NCBI RefSeq assembly: GCF_009846885.1
Contig: NZ_WUWM01000031.1
Coordinates: 1-64,000 of the forward strand
Length of the DNA: 64,000 nt
Direction of reading: 5' to 3'
DNA from: Paenibacillus puerhi
GTDB lineage: Bacteria > Bacillota > Bacilli > Paenibacillales > NBRC-103111
The notes below the pieces were generated by a model, which was not told the DNA's origin, ran no database searches, and worked only from the letters and a program-made list of their open reading frames with translations. A program made the position numbers and the translations under genes. Below, piece by piece: positions 25,335-33,567 of this stretch; the stretch's first letter is position 1, and every line of letters starts with the position of its first letter.

Positions 25335-25343
25335 TGGTATAAT
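25335..25343 (+). promoter_or_regulatory. Extended -10 promoter of the kinase-regulator pair
   Basis: TGGTATAAT: a perfect -10 (25338-25343) with the TG extension. No good -35 lies 17 bp upstream. Transcription would start about 15 bp before the kinase Shine-Dalgarno. Confidence 0.55.
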
Positions 25344-25367
25344 CGGCCAAGGAGGCGTTATGAGACT

Positions 25368-26498
25368 ATGCTCGCTCTACTGAGGTACCTGATGATCCTG
25401 CTGCCTGCCGCCGGCACCGCCTTGTTTCTGCCGCTCTCCGAAGTCGGCTTGCTTACGCTGAGCACACTCTTACTGCTATTATGGGCTCAACTCCGCCAGC
25501 ATGGGGTGCCGGAACGCATGCACGCTGCGGCGGCAATGGCAGAGACGCTCGGCATAGTGTGCATCGGCCATATGTACGGGGGGTTGCTTTTCATCTGTCA
25601 TCTGTCTACCTTGTTATCAGAAAGCCTCCGCGGCAAAAGCGGACTGCAGCCCCAGCAGCTTGTCGTACATTTCATAGGACTGAACGCTACCTTATACCCG
25701 ATAGCCGATTGGCGATTAACGCTAGCGGTCAATCTCTGCAGCCTCACTACCGGCTTCTTGCTGCTCAAGCTGTCGGAGACGGGCAAGCAAAAGTATGATC
25801 TGGAGCGGGTATATGACGAGCTCAGAAGCAAAGCATACGAGCTCGATGCAGCCCGCAGCCGTCTTGTCGAGTATGCCGGCAAGGTGGAGCAGCTTGCTCA
25901 AGCGGAAGAGAGGACGCGCATTGCGCGGGATATTCATGATGATCTGGGCCACAAGCTGATCCGCTCCAAGATGATGCTGGAAGCCGCCGTTCATCTGATG
26001 CCCGAGCAGACCGACAAAGCCCTCGGGCTGACCAAGCAGGTAAAGGAGCATTTGACGGAAAGCATGGAAACGCTGCGGCAAACCGTGCGAAGGCTGAAGC
26101 CGGAGGAGGCCGAACTGCAGAGCTTCTCTCTGCGCCGGCTGATCGACAGCCTGGCTGAGGATCACGGTCTCACCGTCCGCCATCGCGTAACCGGTCTGCC
26201 CCGCCCGATCTACCCGAGTCTGGAAATCATTCTGTACCGCAATGCGCAGGAGGCGGTTACCAATGCGATCCGGCATGGAGGCGCCAGCGAGATTGATATT
26301 CTTCTACATTACGATTCCTCCCATGTGGTCATGACGGTATCCAATAACGGACGCTTGCCAGATGAACCTGCCCTGAGGAGAGGCCTGGGCCTCAGCGGGA
26401 TGGAGGAAAGGGTACGGTTGGTAGGCGGTGAGCTTGCAGTCGGGCGAGGCAGCCCGTTTCAGGTCGTAACCTCCCTGCCGCTTCCGCACAATAGCTGA
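25368..26498 (+). CDS. Sensor histidine kinase, DesK/NarX (HisKA_3) type
   Basis: A 376-residue kinase. About five short membrane helices with almost no extracellular loops occupy the first 140 residues, then a coiled linker, the dimerisation helix ARDIHDDLGHKLIRSKMMLE with phospho-acceptor His, and an HATPase domain (NAQEAVTNAIRHG, RGLGLSGMEERV). This is the intramembrane-sensing layout of DesK and LiaS relatives. The start is ATG at 25368, after AAGGAGG with a long spacing of about 11 nt. A better spaced ATG at 25360 is out of frame and would give a 7-codon peptide. Partner: the regulator 4 bp downstream; presumed target: the divergent ABC operon. Confidence 0.92.
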   Translation: MLALLRYLMILLPAAGTALFLPLSEVGLLTLSTLLLLLWAQLRQHGVPERMHAAAAMAETLGIVCIGHMYGGLLFICHLSTLLSESLRGKSGLQPQQLVVHFIGLNATLYPIADWRLTLAVNLCSLTTGFLLLKLSETGKQKYDLERVYDELRSKAYELDAARSRLVEYAGKVEQLAQAEERTRIARDIHDDLGHKLIRSKMMLEAAVHLMPEQTDKALGLTKQVKEHLTESMETLRQTVRRLKPEEAELQSFSLRRLIDSLAEDHGLTVRHRVTGLPRPIYPSLEIILYRNAQEAVTNAIRHGGASEIDILLHYDSSHVVMTVSNNGRLPDEPALRRGLGLSGMEERVRLVGGELAVGRGSPFQVVTSLPLPHNS

Positions 26499-26502
26499 GC
26501 CC

Positions 26503-27234
26503 TTGAACGAGATAGATTCCAGAGAGGAGAAGTTTGCCATCATTTCGCTCATTATTGTCGATGATGATCCCTTTATTCGCGAGAGCTTGAAGTTGATATT
26601 GGAGCTGGATCCGGAGTTGTCCGTCCAGGGCACCTTTGCCGATGGCGAGTCCGCCCATGCTCATGTCGCGCAGGGCGGGAAGGCCGATGTTGTGCTGATG
26701 GATATCCGTATGCCGGGCTGCTCGGGGGTCGAGGGGACGCTGAGGATCAAACAGAAGTCTCCTGATACGAAGGTGCTCATCCTGACGACCTTCGACGATG
26801 ATGACTACATCGTGGAGGCGCTTCGTAACGGAGCGAGCGGCTATCTACTGAAAAATATCCCGCCGGACCGTATCGTGCAGGGCATCAAAGCTGTCCATCA
26901 AGGCAACCTGCTGATCCATCCGGATATCGCACGCAAGCTGACCGGCTGGATCCAGCCGGTACCCGGGCAAGGCCATCCACGCACAGCGAACTCAGCCAAG
27001 GAGGATGCCACGGGCCCCAGGATCGCCCGGCTGGAGCCTTATGGGCTGACCGGGATGGAGCTGCAGATCGTAGAGCATATCGCAGAAGGACTTTCGAATA
27101 AAGAAATCGCCCAGGACCTGTTCCTGAGCGAAGGGACCGTGAAAAATTATGTCACGGAAATATTAAGCAAGCTGGGGGTCCGGGACCGGACTCAGATCGC
27201 CATTATGTATTGGCGCGATAAGGAACGGACATAG
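26503..27234 (+). CDS. Response regulator, NarL/FixJ family
   Basis: Receiver domain with SLIIVDDDPFIRESL, phospho-acceptor Asp in VVLMDIRMPG, conserved Thr in LILTTFDDDDY and Lys in GYLLKNIPP. An interdomain linker follows, then a LuxR-type HTH (LTGMELQIVEHIAEGLSNKE and SEGTVKNYVTEILSKLGVRD). The TTG at 26503 has no Shine-Dalgarno. AGAGGAGAAG (26522-26531) instead points to a start near ATC 26539 or ATT 26542, which would begin just at the first receiver strand. Expected to control the divergent ABC-2 operon together with its kinase. Confidence 0.92.
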   Translation: MNEIDSREEKFAIISLIIVDDDPFIRESLKLILELDPELSVQGTFADGESAHAHVAQGGKADVVLMDIRMPGCSGVEGTLRIKQKSPDTKVLILTTFDDDDYIVEALRNGASGYLLKNIPPDRIVQGIKAVHQGNLLIHPDIARKLTGWIQPVPGQGHPRTANSAKEDATGPRIARLEPYGLTGMELQIVEHIAEGLSNKEIAQDLFLSEGTVKNYVTEILSKLGVRDRTQIAIMYWRDKERT

Positions 27235-27255
27235 CTTAAGCCTTGTCCTGCGCGT

Positions 27256-28140
27256 CTACTTGCTTTCGGGATGCTCCCGCTTTTGGGCTTCGATCTCCAG
27301 ATCGGTTGTGTTATGAATGTTCACCACATAGGAATCAGGGAGAAAGATGTCCTGAGTAATGACAAGTCGGGCGATTTTGTAGCGTGTAATAGGCGGGAAA
27401 TACTCCTTCAGCATACGCACGGTTTCCAAATAAAGAAAATCATACTCGTTCTCTTTGCCCGATACCTTCTGAGCCATAACCGGCTTGATCGTAAATTCCG
27501 CATCCCCGTAGGTGCTCTTCTCCATGGCCTTGATATGCTTGCGCAAAATATCCGTCTTCTTCGGATGGGTTTCGTCGGCGATGACATACGCTTCGTAGCC
27601 CGCGGTATACACCTGGGTAGGCGTCTGGCGCCACCGCTTTTGCAGCTCGTTCTCATGAACGAACACCTCGTCCGTCAGACGATCCTTAGCCTTGGCAAGC
27701 CCGCTTGTATCAACCCCCATGCGCTTCACATCCGATTCCCGGTAGTACCTGCCGTAGCTGCCGGATTTGATGTTCGAGGTGATGAGTACCGGATATTCCG
27801 CTCCGAGATAGCTGACCATGGCCGAATACGCGTTGTTCAGCTCTATCGTTTCATAACTTTGATTCGGATTCTCTTGACGCTGCTCCGCGTTGACCCGGGT
27901 GTTGATATAAATCTGCTTGGTCTCGCCCTTCCAATATACGCTGGAGCCGAGCCGCTGCGAGATTTCCTTCAGTGGCAAATAACTCGTATCGTTATAAACA
28001 AGGACCGGACTGTCCATACGCACGGCTTCGCCGTCGATCACGATTTGAAAATCGGGACGCAGGTAAGCGTCCACCCGCTCAAGCACATCCTGAGCATATA
28101 CGCCTGCAGTGAATGCGCCGCTGACCAGTCCGGCGGCCAA
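27256..28140 (-). CDS. Secreted protein with copper-amine-oxidase-N-like (stalk) domain
   Basis: An extracytoplasmic protein. A signal peptide core (LLAAGLVSGAFTAGVYA) precedes a stalk-type domain of about 70 residues containing VIDGEAVRMDSPVLVYND, TSYLPLKEISQRLGSSVYW and KQIYINTR, a module common in Paenibacillaceae cell-surface proteins. The remaining 200 residues are of unknown function. The reading frame is open upstream to 28170 and encodes the basic I-R-I-K-R-Y-Q-R-V needed for a complete signal peptide, but no ATG, GTG or TTG lies there. The Shine-Dalgarno AAAGGA is best spaced for ATA 28164. I give TTG 28140 as the conservative start. Convergent with the response regulator. Confidence 0.8.
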   Translation of the reverse strand: MAAGLVSGAFTAGVYAQDVLERVDAYLRPDFQIVIDGEAVRMDSPVLVYNDTSYLPLKEISQRLGSSVYWKGETKQIYINTRVNAEQRQENPNQSYETIELNNAYSAMVSYLGAEYPVLITSNIKSGSYGRYYRESDVKRMGVDTSGLAKAKDRLTDEVFVHENELQKRWRQTPTQVYTAGYEAYVIADETHPKKTDILRKHIKAMEKSTYGDAEFTIKPVMAQKVSGKENEYDFLYLETVRMLKEYFPPITRYKIARLVITQDIFLPDSYVVNIHNTTDLEIEAQKREHPESK

Positions 28141-28255
28141 GAGTACGCGTTGATAACGTTTTATGCGGATTCATTCCTTTCTGTGGTAAAATAAGCTAAT
28201 GCGCGTTTTTGAAATATTCGACAAAATCCGTGTATTTCCTTCTAAAAAAATCAAG

Positions 28256-28286
28256 TTGACATCTGGTCTAATTCCTATAGAATTAG
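28256..28286 (+). promoter_or_regulatory. Promoter with overlapping inverted-repeat operator (ABC importer)
   Basis: -35 TTGACA at 28256-28261, 16-bp spacer, -10 TAGAAT at 28278-28283. A perfect 7-bp inverted repeat CTAATTC-CTATA-GAATTAG (28268-28286) covers the spacer and -10. It looks like a repressor operator and is reminiscent of Rrf2/CymR-type AATTCC...GGAATT boxes, though not identical. Confidence 0.65.
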
Positions 28287-28345
28287 TTTGCATATAGCCT
28301 ACCAGAAGTCAGACAACCAGAATGACGTAAGAGGAGTGATAGCAA

Positions 28346-29185
28346 TTGATCGAGATTAGCAACGTTAGCAAAACGTTCCAGCAACGGGGCTCTACCCCCT
28401 ACACGGCTGTGCAAAACGTTTCGCTTACGATCAATAAAGGCGAGTTCGTCTCGCTGCTCGGTCCTTCCGGCTGCGGCAAGTCCACCTTGTTGAACTTGGT
28501 CGCGGGTCTCGAGAAGGCCGAGCAGGGCACGATTACGGTAAACGGCAAGCCTTGCGAAGGTCCCGGACCCGACCGCGTCGTTGTGTTCCAGGAGCATGCC
28601 CTGTTCCCTTGGCTGACCGTGCTGGAGAATGTAGCGTTCGGCCTTAAGCAGAAAGGGATCGGCAAAGCGGAGCGTGAGGCTGTCGCCAGGGAGCATATCA
28701 AGGCCGTTCATTTGAGCAAATTTACGGACCGTTATCCCCATGAGCTGTCCGGCGGCATGAAGCAGCGGGCGGCTATTGCCCGGGCTCTGGCTATGGATTC
28801 GGATATTTTGCTTATGGATGAGCCGTTCGCCGCATTGGACGAGCAGACCCGTCTGATCTTACATAAGGATCTCGAGGAGATTTGGCTCAGGACGCGGAAG
28901 ACGATTTTGTTCATCACCCATAATATTCGGGAAGCGGTCATCCTGTCCGATCGGGTGCTTGTGATGTCTACGCGTCCGGGCACGATCAAGAAGGAATTTG
29001 CCGTTAAGGCTGCGCGTCCGCGCAATCAGGCTGACCCCGTTCTGCACCATGTGGAAGCCAACATCATGGAAGCGCTGGCGGACGAGCTGGAGAAAGTCGT
29101 AAGGGAGGAAACCGGCGATGAGTACAGCCTTAAGAAGAACGATCTTTCTGATCCTGCTTCTAGTGGCCTGGGAGGCGGGATATAG
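28346..29185 (+). CDS. ABC transporter ATP-binding protein, nitrate/sulfonate/taurine type
   Basis: A 279-residue importer ATPase. Walker A LLGPSGCGKSTLLNLV, Q-loop VFQEHALFPWLTV, signature LSGGMKQRAAIARAL, Walker B ILLMDEPFAALD and switch His in LFITHNIREA. EHALFPWLTVLENV is typical of the SsuB/TauB/NrtD group. The TTG start at 28346 follows AGAGGAGTGATAG. The coding region overlaps the next gene by 68 bp, so the three importer genes form one operon ending at a strong terminator. The operon probably imports an organosulfur compound; nitrate, cyanate or thiamine precursors are alternatives. Confidence 0.92.
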   Translation: MIEISNVSKTFQQRGSTPYTAVQNVSLTINKGEFVSLLGPSGCGKSTLLNLVAGLEKAEQGTITVNGKPCEGPGPDRVVVFQEHALFPWLTVLENVAFGLKQKGIGKAEREAVAREHIKAVHLSKFTDRYPHELSGGMKQRAAIARALAMDSDILLMDEPFAALDEQTRLILHKDLEEIWLRTRKTILFITHNIREAVILSDRVLVMSTRPGTIKKEFAVKAARPRNQADPVLHHVEANIMEALADELEKVVREETGDEYSLKKNDLSDPASSGLGGGI

Positions 29186-29885
29186 GCTTTTCGACTGGGG
29201 CTGGAAGTTCCCTTCCGCTACCCAAACCTTCCAAGCTTTCTATGACGGGTTCGTCCATGGACAGCTGCTGGAGGCAACGCTGCAGAGCATCAAGCGGCTG
29301 CTTTTGTCTTTCCTTATTGCCATTACGGTCGGCACCGTCCTTGGCTTTCTGTTCGCTCGTTACCGTCTGATCGACGATACGATAGGATTTCTCGTCGTGG
29401 CGCTCCAAACCATACCGAGCATCGCATGGCTGCCCTTCGCCATCATCTGGTTCGGGATGAATGATTTCTCGGTTATTTTCATCACAACGCTGGGAGCAAC
29501 CTGGACGATGGCGATGTCCAGCCGCACCGGCATCAAGAACATTCCGGCGATTTATACGAAAGCCGCCCTGACGCTGGGTACCGGCAACGGCTTCCGGATG
29601 TTCTACCAGATCATGGTCCCGGCGGCGTTCCCGCATATGATGACAGGCGTTCGCGTAGCCTGGGCGTTCGCTTGGCGGGCGCTGGTCGCCGGAGAGCTGA
29701 TCGCCAGAGGCGTAGGCCTCGGGCAGCTGCTGCAGGACGGACGGAGCCTGGGCGACACCGCGCTGATGCTTTGTATCGTAATCATCATCGCCGTGCTGGG
29801 CACCATCTCCGACCATTTCTGCTTCAAACGTCTGGAGGACAAGCTGCTCGTTCGCTACGGACTGGCAGGACCGTCCAAATCTTAA
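29118..29885 (+). CDS. ABC transporter permease, nitrate/sulfonate/taurine type
   Basis: A 255-residue permease with about six helices: FLILLLVAWEAGYRLF, LLSFLIAITVGTVLGFLFA, LVVALQTIPSIAWLPFAIIW and the EAA loop around TKAALTLGTGNGFRMFYQIM followed by PAAFPHMMTGVRVAWAFAWR, the hallmark of the SsuC/TauC family. GELIARGVGLGQLLQDG follows. The ATG at 29118 comes after GGGAGGAAACCGGCG inside the ATPase gene, an unusually long 68-bp overlap in a different frame. Confidence 0.93.
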   Translation: MSTALRRTIFLILLLVAWEAGYRLFDWGWKFPSATQTFQAFYDGFVHGQLLEATLQSIKRLLLSFLIAITVGTVLGFLFARYRLIDDTIGFLVVALQTIPSIAWLPFAIIWFGMNDFSVIFITTLGATWTMAMSSRTGIKNIPAIYTKAALTLGTGNGFRMFYQIMVPAAFPHMMTGVRVAWAFAWRALVAGELIARGVGLGQLLQDGRSLGDTALMLCIVIIIAVLGTISDHFCFKRLEDKLLVRYGLAGPSKS

Positions 29886-29927
29886 TCTAGGGAATACCAT
29901 CTGTGCACAAAAAAGGAGTAGAGAGAA

Positions 29928-30989
29928 ATGAAAAAAAAATGGTCATCCATCCTTACAATCGTACTTGGCGCGTCCCTGGCGCTGACGGCTTGCGGAAGCA
30001 AAACTGAGCCGTCCCCTCAGGGCGGAGGCGCAGCAGGCGGAGCAGCAGCCGCGCCTTCCACGGTCCGCATCGGCATCTTCAAGAACGTGACCCACGCGGC
30101 AGGCTATGTGGCGCTGGAGCAGGGCTTGTTCAAAAAGCACTGGGGCGACAATGTCAAAATTGAAGTCCAGGCGTTCGATAACGGCTCCGACTTCTCGACG
30201 GCGATAGCGACGGATCAGATCGACATCGGCTTCGTCGGTCCCGGCCCTTCTACCAACCAGTTTCTGAAAAGCAAAAACTTCAAGGTCATTTCCGGCTCTA
30301 ACAACGGCGGCGCCGTACTCGTAGCAGGCAAAGATTCCGGCATCTCCTCGCCGAAGGATCTTGTCGGCAAAACCGTTGCGATCCCGACGAAGGGCAGCAC
30401 TAACGAAATCTCACTTCGTCTTCTGCTCAAGGAGAACGGTCTGAACGTTACTACGGACAAAACCGGCGTCCAAATTATCGCCCGCGCGCCAGCGGACACG
30501 CTGATCGCTATGCGTCAGAAGGAAATCGACGCCACGCTCATTCCCGAGCCATGGGGCACGCAGATGGAGCAGGAAGGCATCGGCAAGGTTATCGTGCCGT
30601 GGGACCAAGTGCCTCCGAACAAAGGCAACTACCCGCTTACGATCCTTGTAGCCAGCGACAAGTTCCTCACGCAGCACCGCGAAGCGGCCAAGCAGGCGAT
30701 CAAAGCGAACAGCGAGGCGATCGAGTTCATCAAGGCGAATCCAGACAAATCGTATGAGCTGATCAACAACCGCCTCAAGGAGCTCAGCGGCAAGGGGATG
30801 GACATCAACCTGATCAAGGCGGCACTCAGCCACCTGAATCTGACTACGGATGTCAGTAAGGAAGCCATCGAAGAGATGGCAAAGGTGTCTATCGATGCAG
30901 GTTACATCAAGGATGTTAAGAAAGAAGAGCTTGACCTGAGCAAATTCCTCGACCTTTCTCTTCTCGACGAAGTGAAGGCCGGTAAATAA
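29928..30989 (+). CDS. ABC transporter substrate-binding lipoprotein, sulfonate/nitrate/taurine type
   Basis: A 353-residue lipoprotein. Signal peptide KKKWSSILTIVLGASLAL ends in the lipobox LTAC-G, and a Gly/Ala/Pro-rich linker follows. The SsuA-like fold has VRIGIFKNVTHAAGYVALEQ, IDIGFVGPGPSTNQFL, LVGKTVAIPTKGSTNEI and IPEPWGTQMEQEG. The GFVGPGP and EPWG motifs are those of aliphatic sulfonate or nitrate binders. Start ATG after AAAGGAG with 11 nt. Substrate specificity is not visible. No desulfonation monooxygenase gene (ssuD or tauD) follows. Confidence 0.93.
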   Translation: MKKKWSSILTIVLGASLALTACGSKTEPSPQGGGAAGGAAAAPSTVRIGIFKNVTHAAGYVALEQGLFKKHWGDNVKIEVQAFDNGSDFSTAIATDQIDIGFVGPGPSTNQFLKSKNFKVISGSNNGGAVLVAGKDSGISSPKDLVGKTVAIPTKGSTNEISLRLLLKENGLNVTTDKTGVQIIARAPADTLIAMRQKEIDATLIPEPWGTQMEQEGIGKVIVPWDQVPPNKGNYPLTILVASDKFLTQHREAAKQAIKANSEAIEFIKANPDKSYELINNRLKELSGKGMDINLIKAALSHLNLTTDVSKEAIEEMAKVSIDAGYIKDVKKEELDLSKFLDLSLLDEVKAGK

Positions 30990-30996
30990 GCTTGCC

Positions 30997-31035
30997 AAAA
31001 ACGCCTGGAGCTATTAAGAAGCTCCAGGCGTTTTT
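30997..31035 (+). terminator. Strong terminator of the ABC importer operon
   Basis: Perfect 14-bp stem (ACGCCTGGAGC / GCTCCAGGCGT plus flanking A/T pairs), 9-nt loop, then TTTTT. The A-rich upstream side makes it potentially bidirectional. Confidence 0.95.
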
Positions 31036-31178
31036 CATGGTTTTGAGCAGGCTGGACGCATCAGCGTGCTTCACCTGGCCTTTGCGTAATCGACCGCAAC
31101 GAAGTGCTGGGCGATGCCCTGTCTGCTCTGCACGCCTCTGCCCACTCTGCCCGCACTGTCCGCTCTGCCTGCCGCCGC

Positions 31179-31226
31179 AAAAAATACCCGCTTCCCGGCC
31201 CAAGCGGGCCAAGAAGCAGGTATTTC
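31179..31226 (-). terminator. Terminator of the carbohydrate-lyase operon
   Basis: On the minus strand AATACCTGCTTC, an inner G+C-rich hairpin (GGCCCGCTTGGGCC), GAAGCGGGTATT, then TTTTTT. It starts a few bases after the stop at 31230. Confidence 0.85.
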
Positions 31227-31229
31227 AGG

Positions 31230-33536
31230 TTAATAAGCTTTCGGCACTTCTACCTTGTGGGTAACGCCATCCTCGGTAAAGTACAGGTGAACGCCGTGGT
31301 CCTGATCATCCATGAAATGCGACACGTACTTCGGCTCGCCGTGCCTGACGGGAACAAGCAAGGTGGCGATCCGATGGCTGCGGGCCTCGCGGGTCGAAGC
31401 CTGCAGGGTCCAGTGCAGAGGCAGTCCTTCGATCTCGGCAGGCTCGACGTCCGGGAAGCCTTCCCGCTGCGTCAGCCGCAGCTCGCCGGAAGAGCAGTAC
31501 ACGAACCGGCCGTCCATATCGGCCTTGCGTCCCTGCACGCGGAAGCTTTGACCATCCAGCTTCATCTCGTACAAGGTTTGAAACAGCCAGTCAACCTTCC
31601 CCTTCTGCCCAAGATCGACGTGATCGACCACGACGATGTACGACCCTCCGATAAAGTAGAGCTCCCGCACGTATCGTTCCAGATAAGGAACCTGCTCCTG
31701 ATAGGCGGCTGTCGCGTTACAGCGGGAATAAGCATAGCCTGCCCGCTGCTCCGCAGCCTCCACCTTCCCTTGCGCGGCCATGTTCAGCACCTTGTTCGTG
31801 CCGGCATACTGCCCTAGGCCGTCCACGAGGATGCTGTTAGTGGATCGGGTCTGCTTACGCCAGTTCATATGCATGGTGCTGCCGAAGGCGACGTAGTGGC
31901 CGCTCTCAATAGCGAGCGGCTCTCCGTATGCATGCAGCAAAAAGCCGTTCTGATCCCCGTGGCTGTGGCTGACCGAGCCGTACTTGCTGCTTTTGGTCAG
32001 CAGCATGACATGACGCTCCGGATCGGCCATATTGGCATGAAACGCCACCCAGCCGATATCGCGGAACCATTTGATCCCCTCGATCCGGTCATCGGTCGGC
32101 TGCATCGCTTCCACCTGAGGGTAATCATGGAGATAGACCATCTCATCGAAGCGGAAATCCCACCAGCCGTAATTGTAGAATTTCATTTCCGAATCGGTAT
32201 CCGTCTCCTTCACCCGTTCAAAGTACCATTGATACAAGCCATTTCCCGTAACTCCCGCAAACTGACGGATATTAAAGCCTGTTTTCAGGCTCACCGGATC
32301 ACCCAGCGTAGACTGATCGCCGAAGCTGGCGCGGAGCGTATCCGGGCTGAAGCAATACAGCGGGAAATCTCCGGTTTTTGAGAAAAACGGCCGCTTGTAA
32401 AAGTCAAAGCCGGTATATTTCTTCAGCAGGTTCATCGCTTCCGTCATAAAGGCCATGCCTGTCGTCCAGTACATCGGCCCTTCCGCCCAGCCGCCATCCT
32501 GTCCGCCCCATGGCGAATACAGGCCTGCATAATATTCAAGCGTATAATCGAGCCATTCCCGGGCTTCCGGTTCCTCATCCAGCATGGCTATGCAACAGGG
32601 AACCAGCACACTGGACAGGGAACGTACCGCATGACTGTCGAAGGGGACGTGGTGAATTTTCGAACGCTCGATGACGTGGAAAGCGACCTGTCGTGTGCGA
32701 GCCAGCAGTACAGCGCGCACCTCGGACCTTTCCTGTTCGCTCAGGCTGTTGTATAGCCAGTCATACCCCCAGGCGAGCGCCCCCGCGATCCGGAATGAAG
32801 CTTCGTCATTATAGTCCCGGCTGGTCGTGCCCTCCGGGTTCCACGAGGCGATATGGAGCAGCCAGGCTTTGGCCCTTTCGCGCAGATCAGCATCATCCAG
32901 AATAACGCCAGCAACCGCCAAATGCCTTACGGCATACAAGGCCTCCTGGCAATCCATATACATCTGGCGCCACAGCTTAGCTACCCGTTTATTGTTCGGA
33001 TAAGGGAGCGGCTCAGCGATCAGGTCGCGTTCGATCCAGGGCCGGACGGACTTCTCGTAGAACGCATCCCAGCCGCAGTAAGCGGGATCGTCCATCAGAC
33101 TCGTCCGGAAAGCAACGGTTTCTTCAGGGGCCAGCCATAGTCTGGGGTGCGAGGAAGCGGCAGACTCATATCGGCCCGCCCTGCCCGGCAAGGGGGTAAG
33201 CGGCAAACCAGCCGGCACCTCGAACTGGCGGACCCGGCTCCAGGCCGTCCTTACGCCGTCCTCCTCCAGCAGCGCATAACGCCAGTAATATACGCCCGGC
33301 GCAAGCGGCTCATCGGGTGTGTACAAATTATATGGAATCGGTTCGATTGTTCGCGTTTCCTGTTCGTCGAACTGCTTGGACCCTGAAATCTGCAGCACAT
33401 ATTGATCCCGCTCCAGCCGTGCCGGTATCCAGGTAAACCGGGGCGGGTTTTCAGCCAGCATCGTTTCTTCATTCGGTTCATATTGAACGGTCAGCGTACC
33501 GCTAAGCGGCTCGTATAAGGGTGCATGTTCACTCAT
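31230..33536 (-). CDS. Heparinase II/III family protein with DUF4962-type N-terminal domain
   Basis: A 768-residue protein without signal peptide, hence probably cytosolic. The N-terminal part is beta-rich (about residues 1-110, RFTWIPARLERDQYVLQISG), then an (alpha/alpha) barrel with NDEASFRIAGALAWGYDWLY and HHVPFDSHAVRSLSSVLVP, then the heparinase II/III beta-sheet domain with the diagnostic YGSVSHSHGDQNGFLLHAYG (His-rich active-site loop) and IVVVDHVDLG. The family cleaves uronic-acid polysaccharides by beta-elimination or handles unsaturated oligosaccharides. The ATG follows GGGAGAGAG. It is the last gene of the locus; 31-bp gap from the preceding lyase gene. Exact substrate (alginate, heparan, hyaluronan or others) not determinable by eye. 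Confidence 0.88.
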   Translation of the reverse strand: MSEHAPLYEPLSGTLTVQYEPNEETMLAENPPRFTWIPARLERDQYVLQISGSKQFDEQETRTIEPIPYNLYTPDEPLAPGVYYWRYALLEEDGVRTAWSRVRQFEVPAGLPLTPLPGRAGRYESAASSHPRLWLAPEETVAFRTSLMDDPAYCGWDAFYEKSVRPWIERDLIAEPLPYPNNKRVAKLWRQMYMDCQEALYAVRHLAVAGVILDDADLRERAKAWLLHIASWNPEGTTSRDYNDEASFRIAGALAWGYDWLYNSLSEQERSEVRAVLLARTRQVAFHVIERSKIHHVPFDSHAVRSLSSVLVPCCIAMLDEEPEAREWLDYTLEYYAGLYSPWGGQDGGWAEGPMYWTTGMAFMTEAMNLLKKYTGFDFYKRPFFSKTGDFPLYCFSPDTLRASFGDQSTLGDPVSLKTGFNIRQFAGVTGNGLYQWYFERVKETDTDSEMKFYNYGWWDFRFDEMVYLHDYPQVEAMQPTDDRIEGIKWFRDIGWVAFHANMADPERHVMLLTKSSKYGSVSHSHGDQNGFLLHAYGEPLAIESGHYVAFGSTMHMNWRKQTRSTNSILVDGLGQYAGTNKVLNMAAQGKVEAAEQRAGYAYSRCNATAAYQEQVPYLERYVRELYFIGGSYIVVVDHVDLGQKGKVDWLFQTLYEMKLDGQSFRVQGRKADMDGRFVYCSSGELRLTQREGFPDVEPAEIEGLPLHWTLQASTREARSHRIATLLVPVRHGEPKYVSHFMDDQDHGVHLYFTEDGVTHKVEVPKAY

Positions 33537-33567
33537 CTCTCTCCCGCTCCTTTCGATAGATGCTCAT

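Noticed and set aside
25360..25383. A 7-codon mini-ORF at the kinase start, with an ideal Shine-Dalgarno
   Set aside because: It overlaps the kinase start in a different frame and could be a tiny upstream ORF, but there is no other sign of a leader peptide or attenuator.
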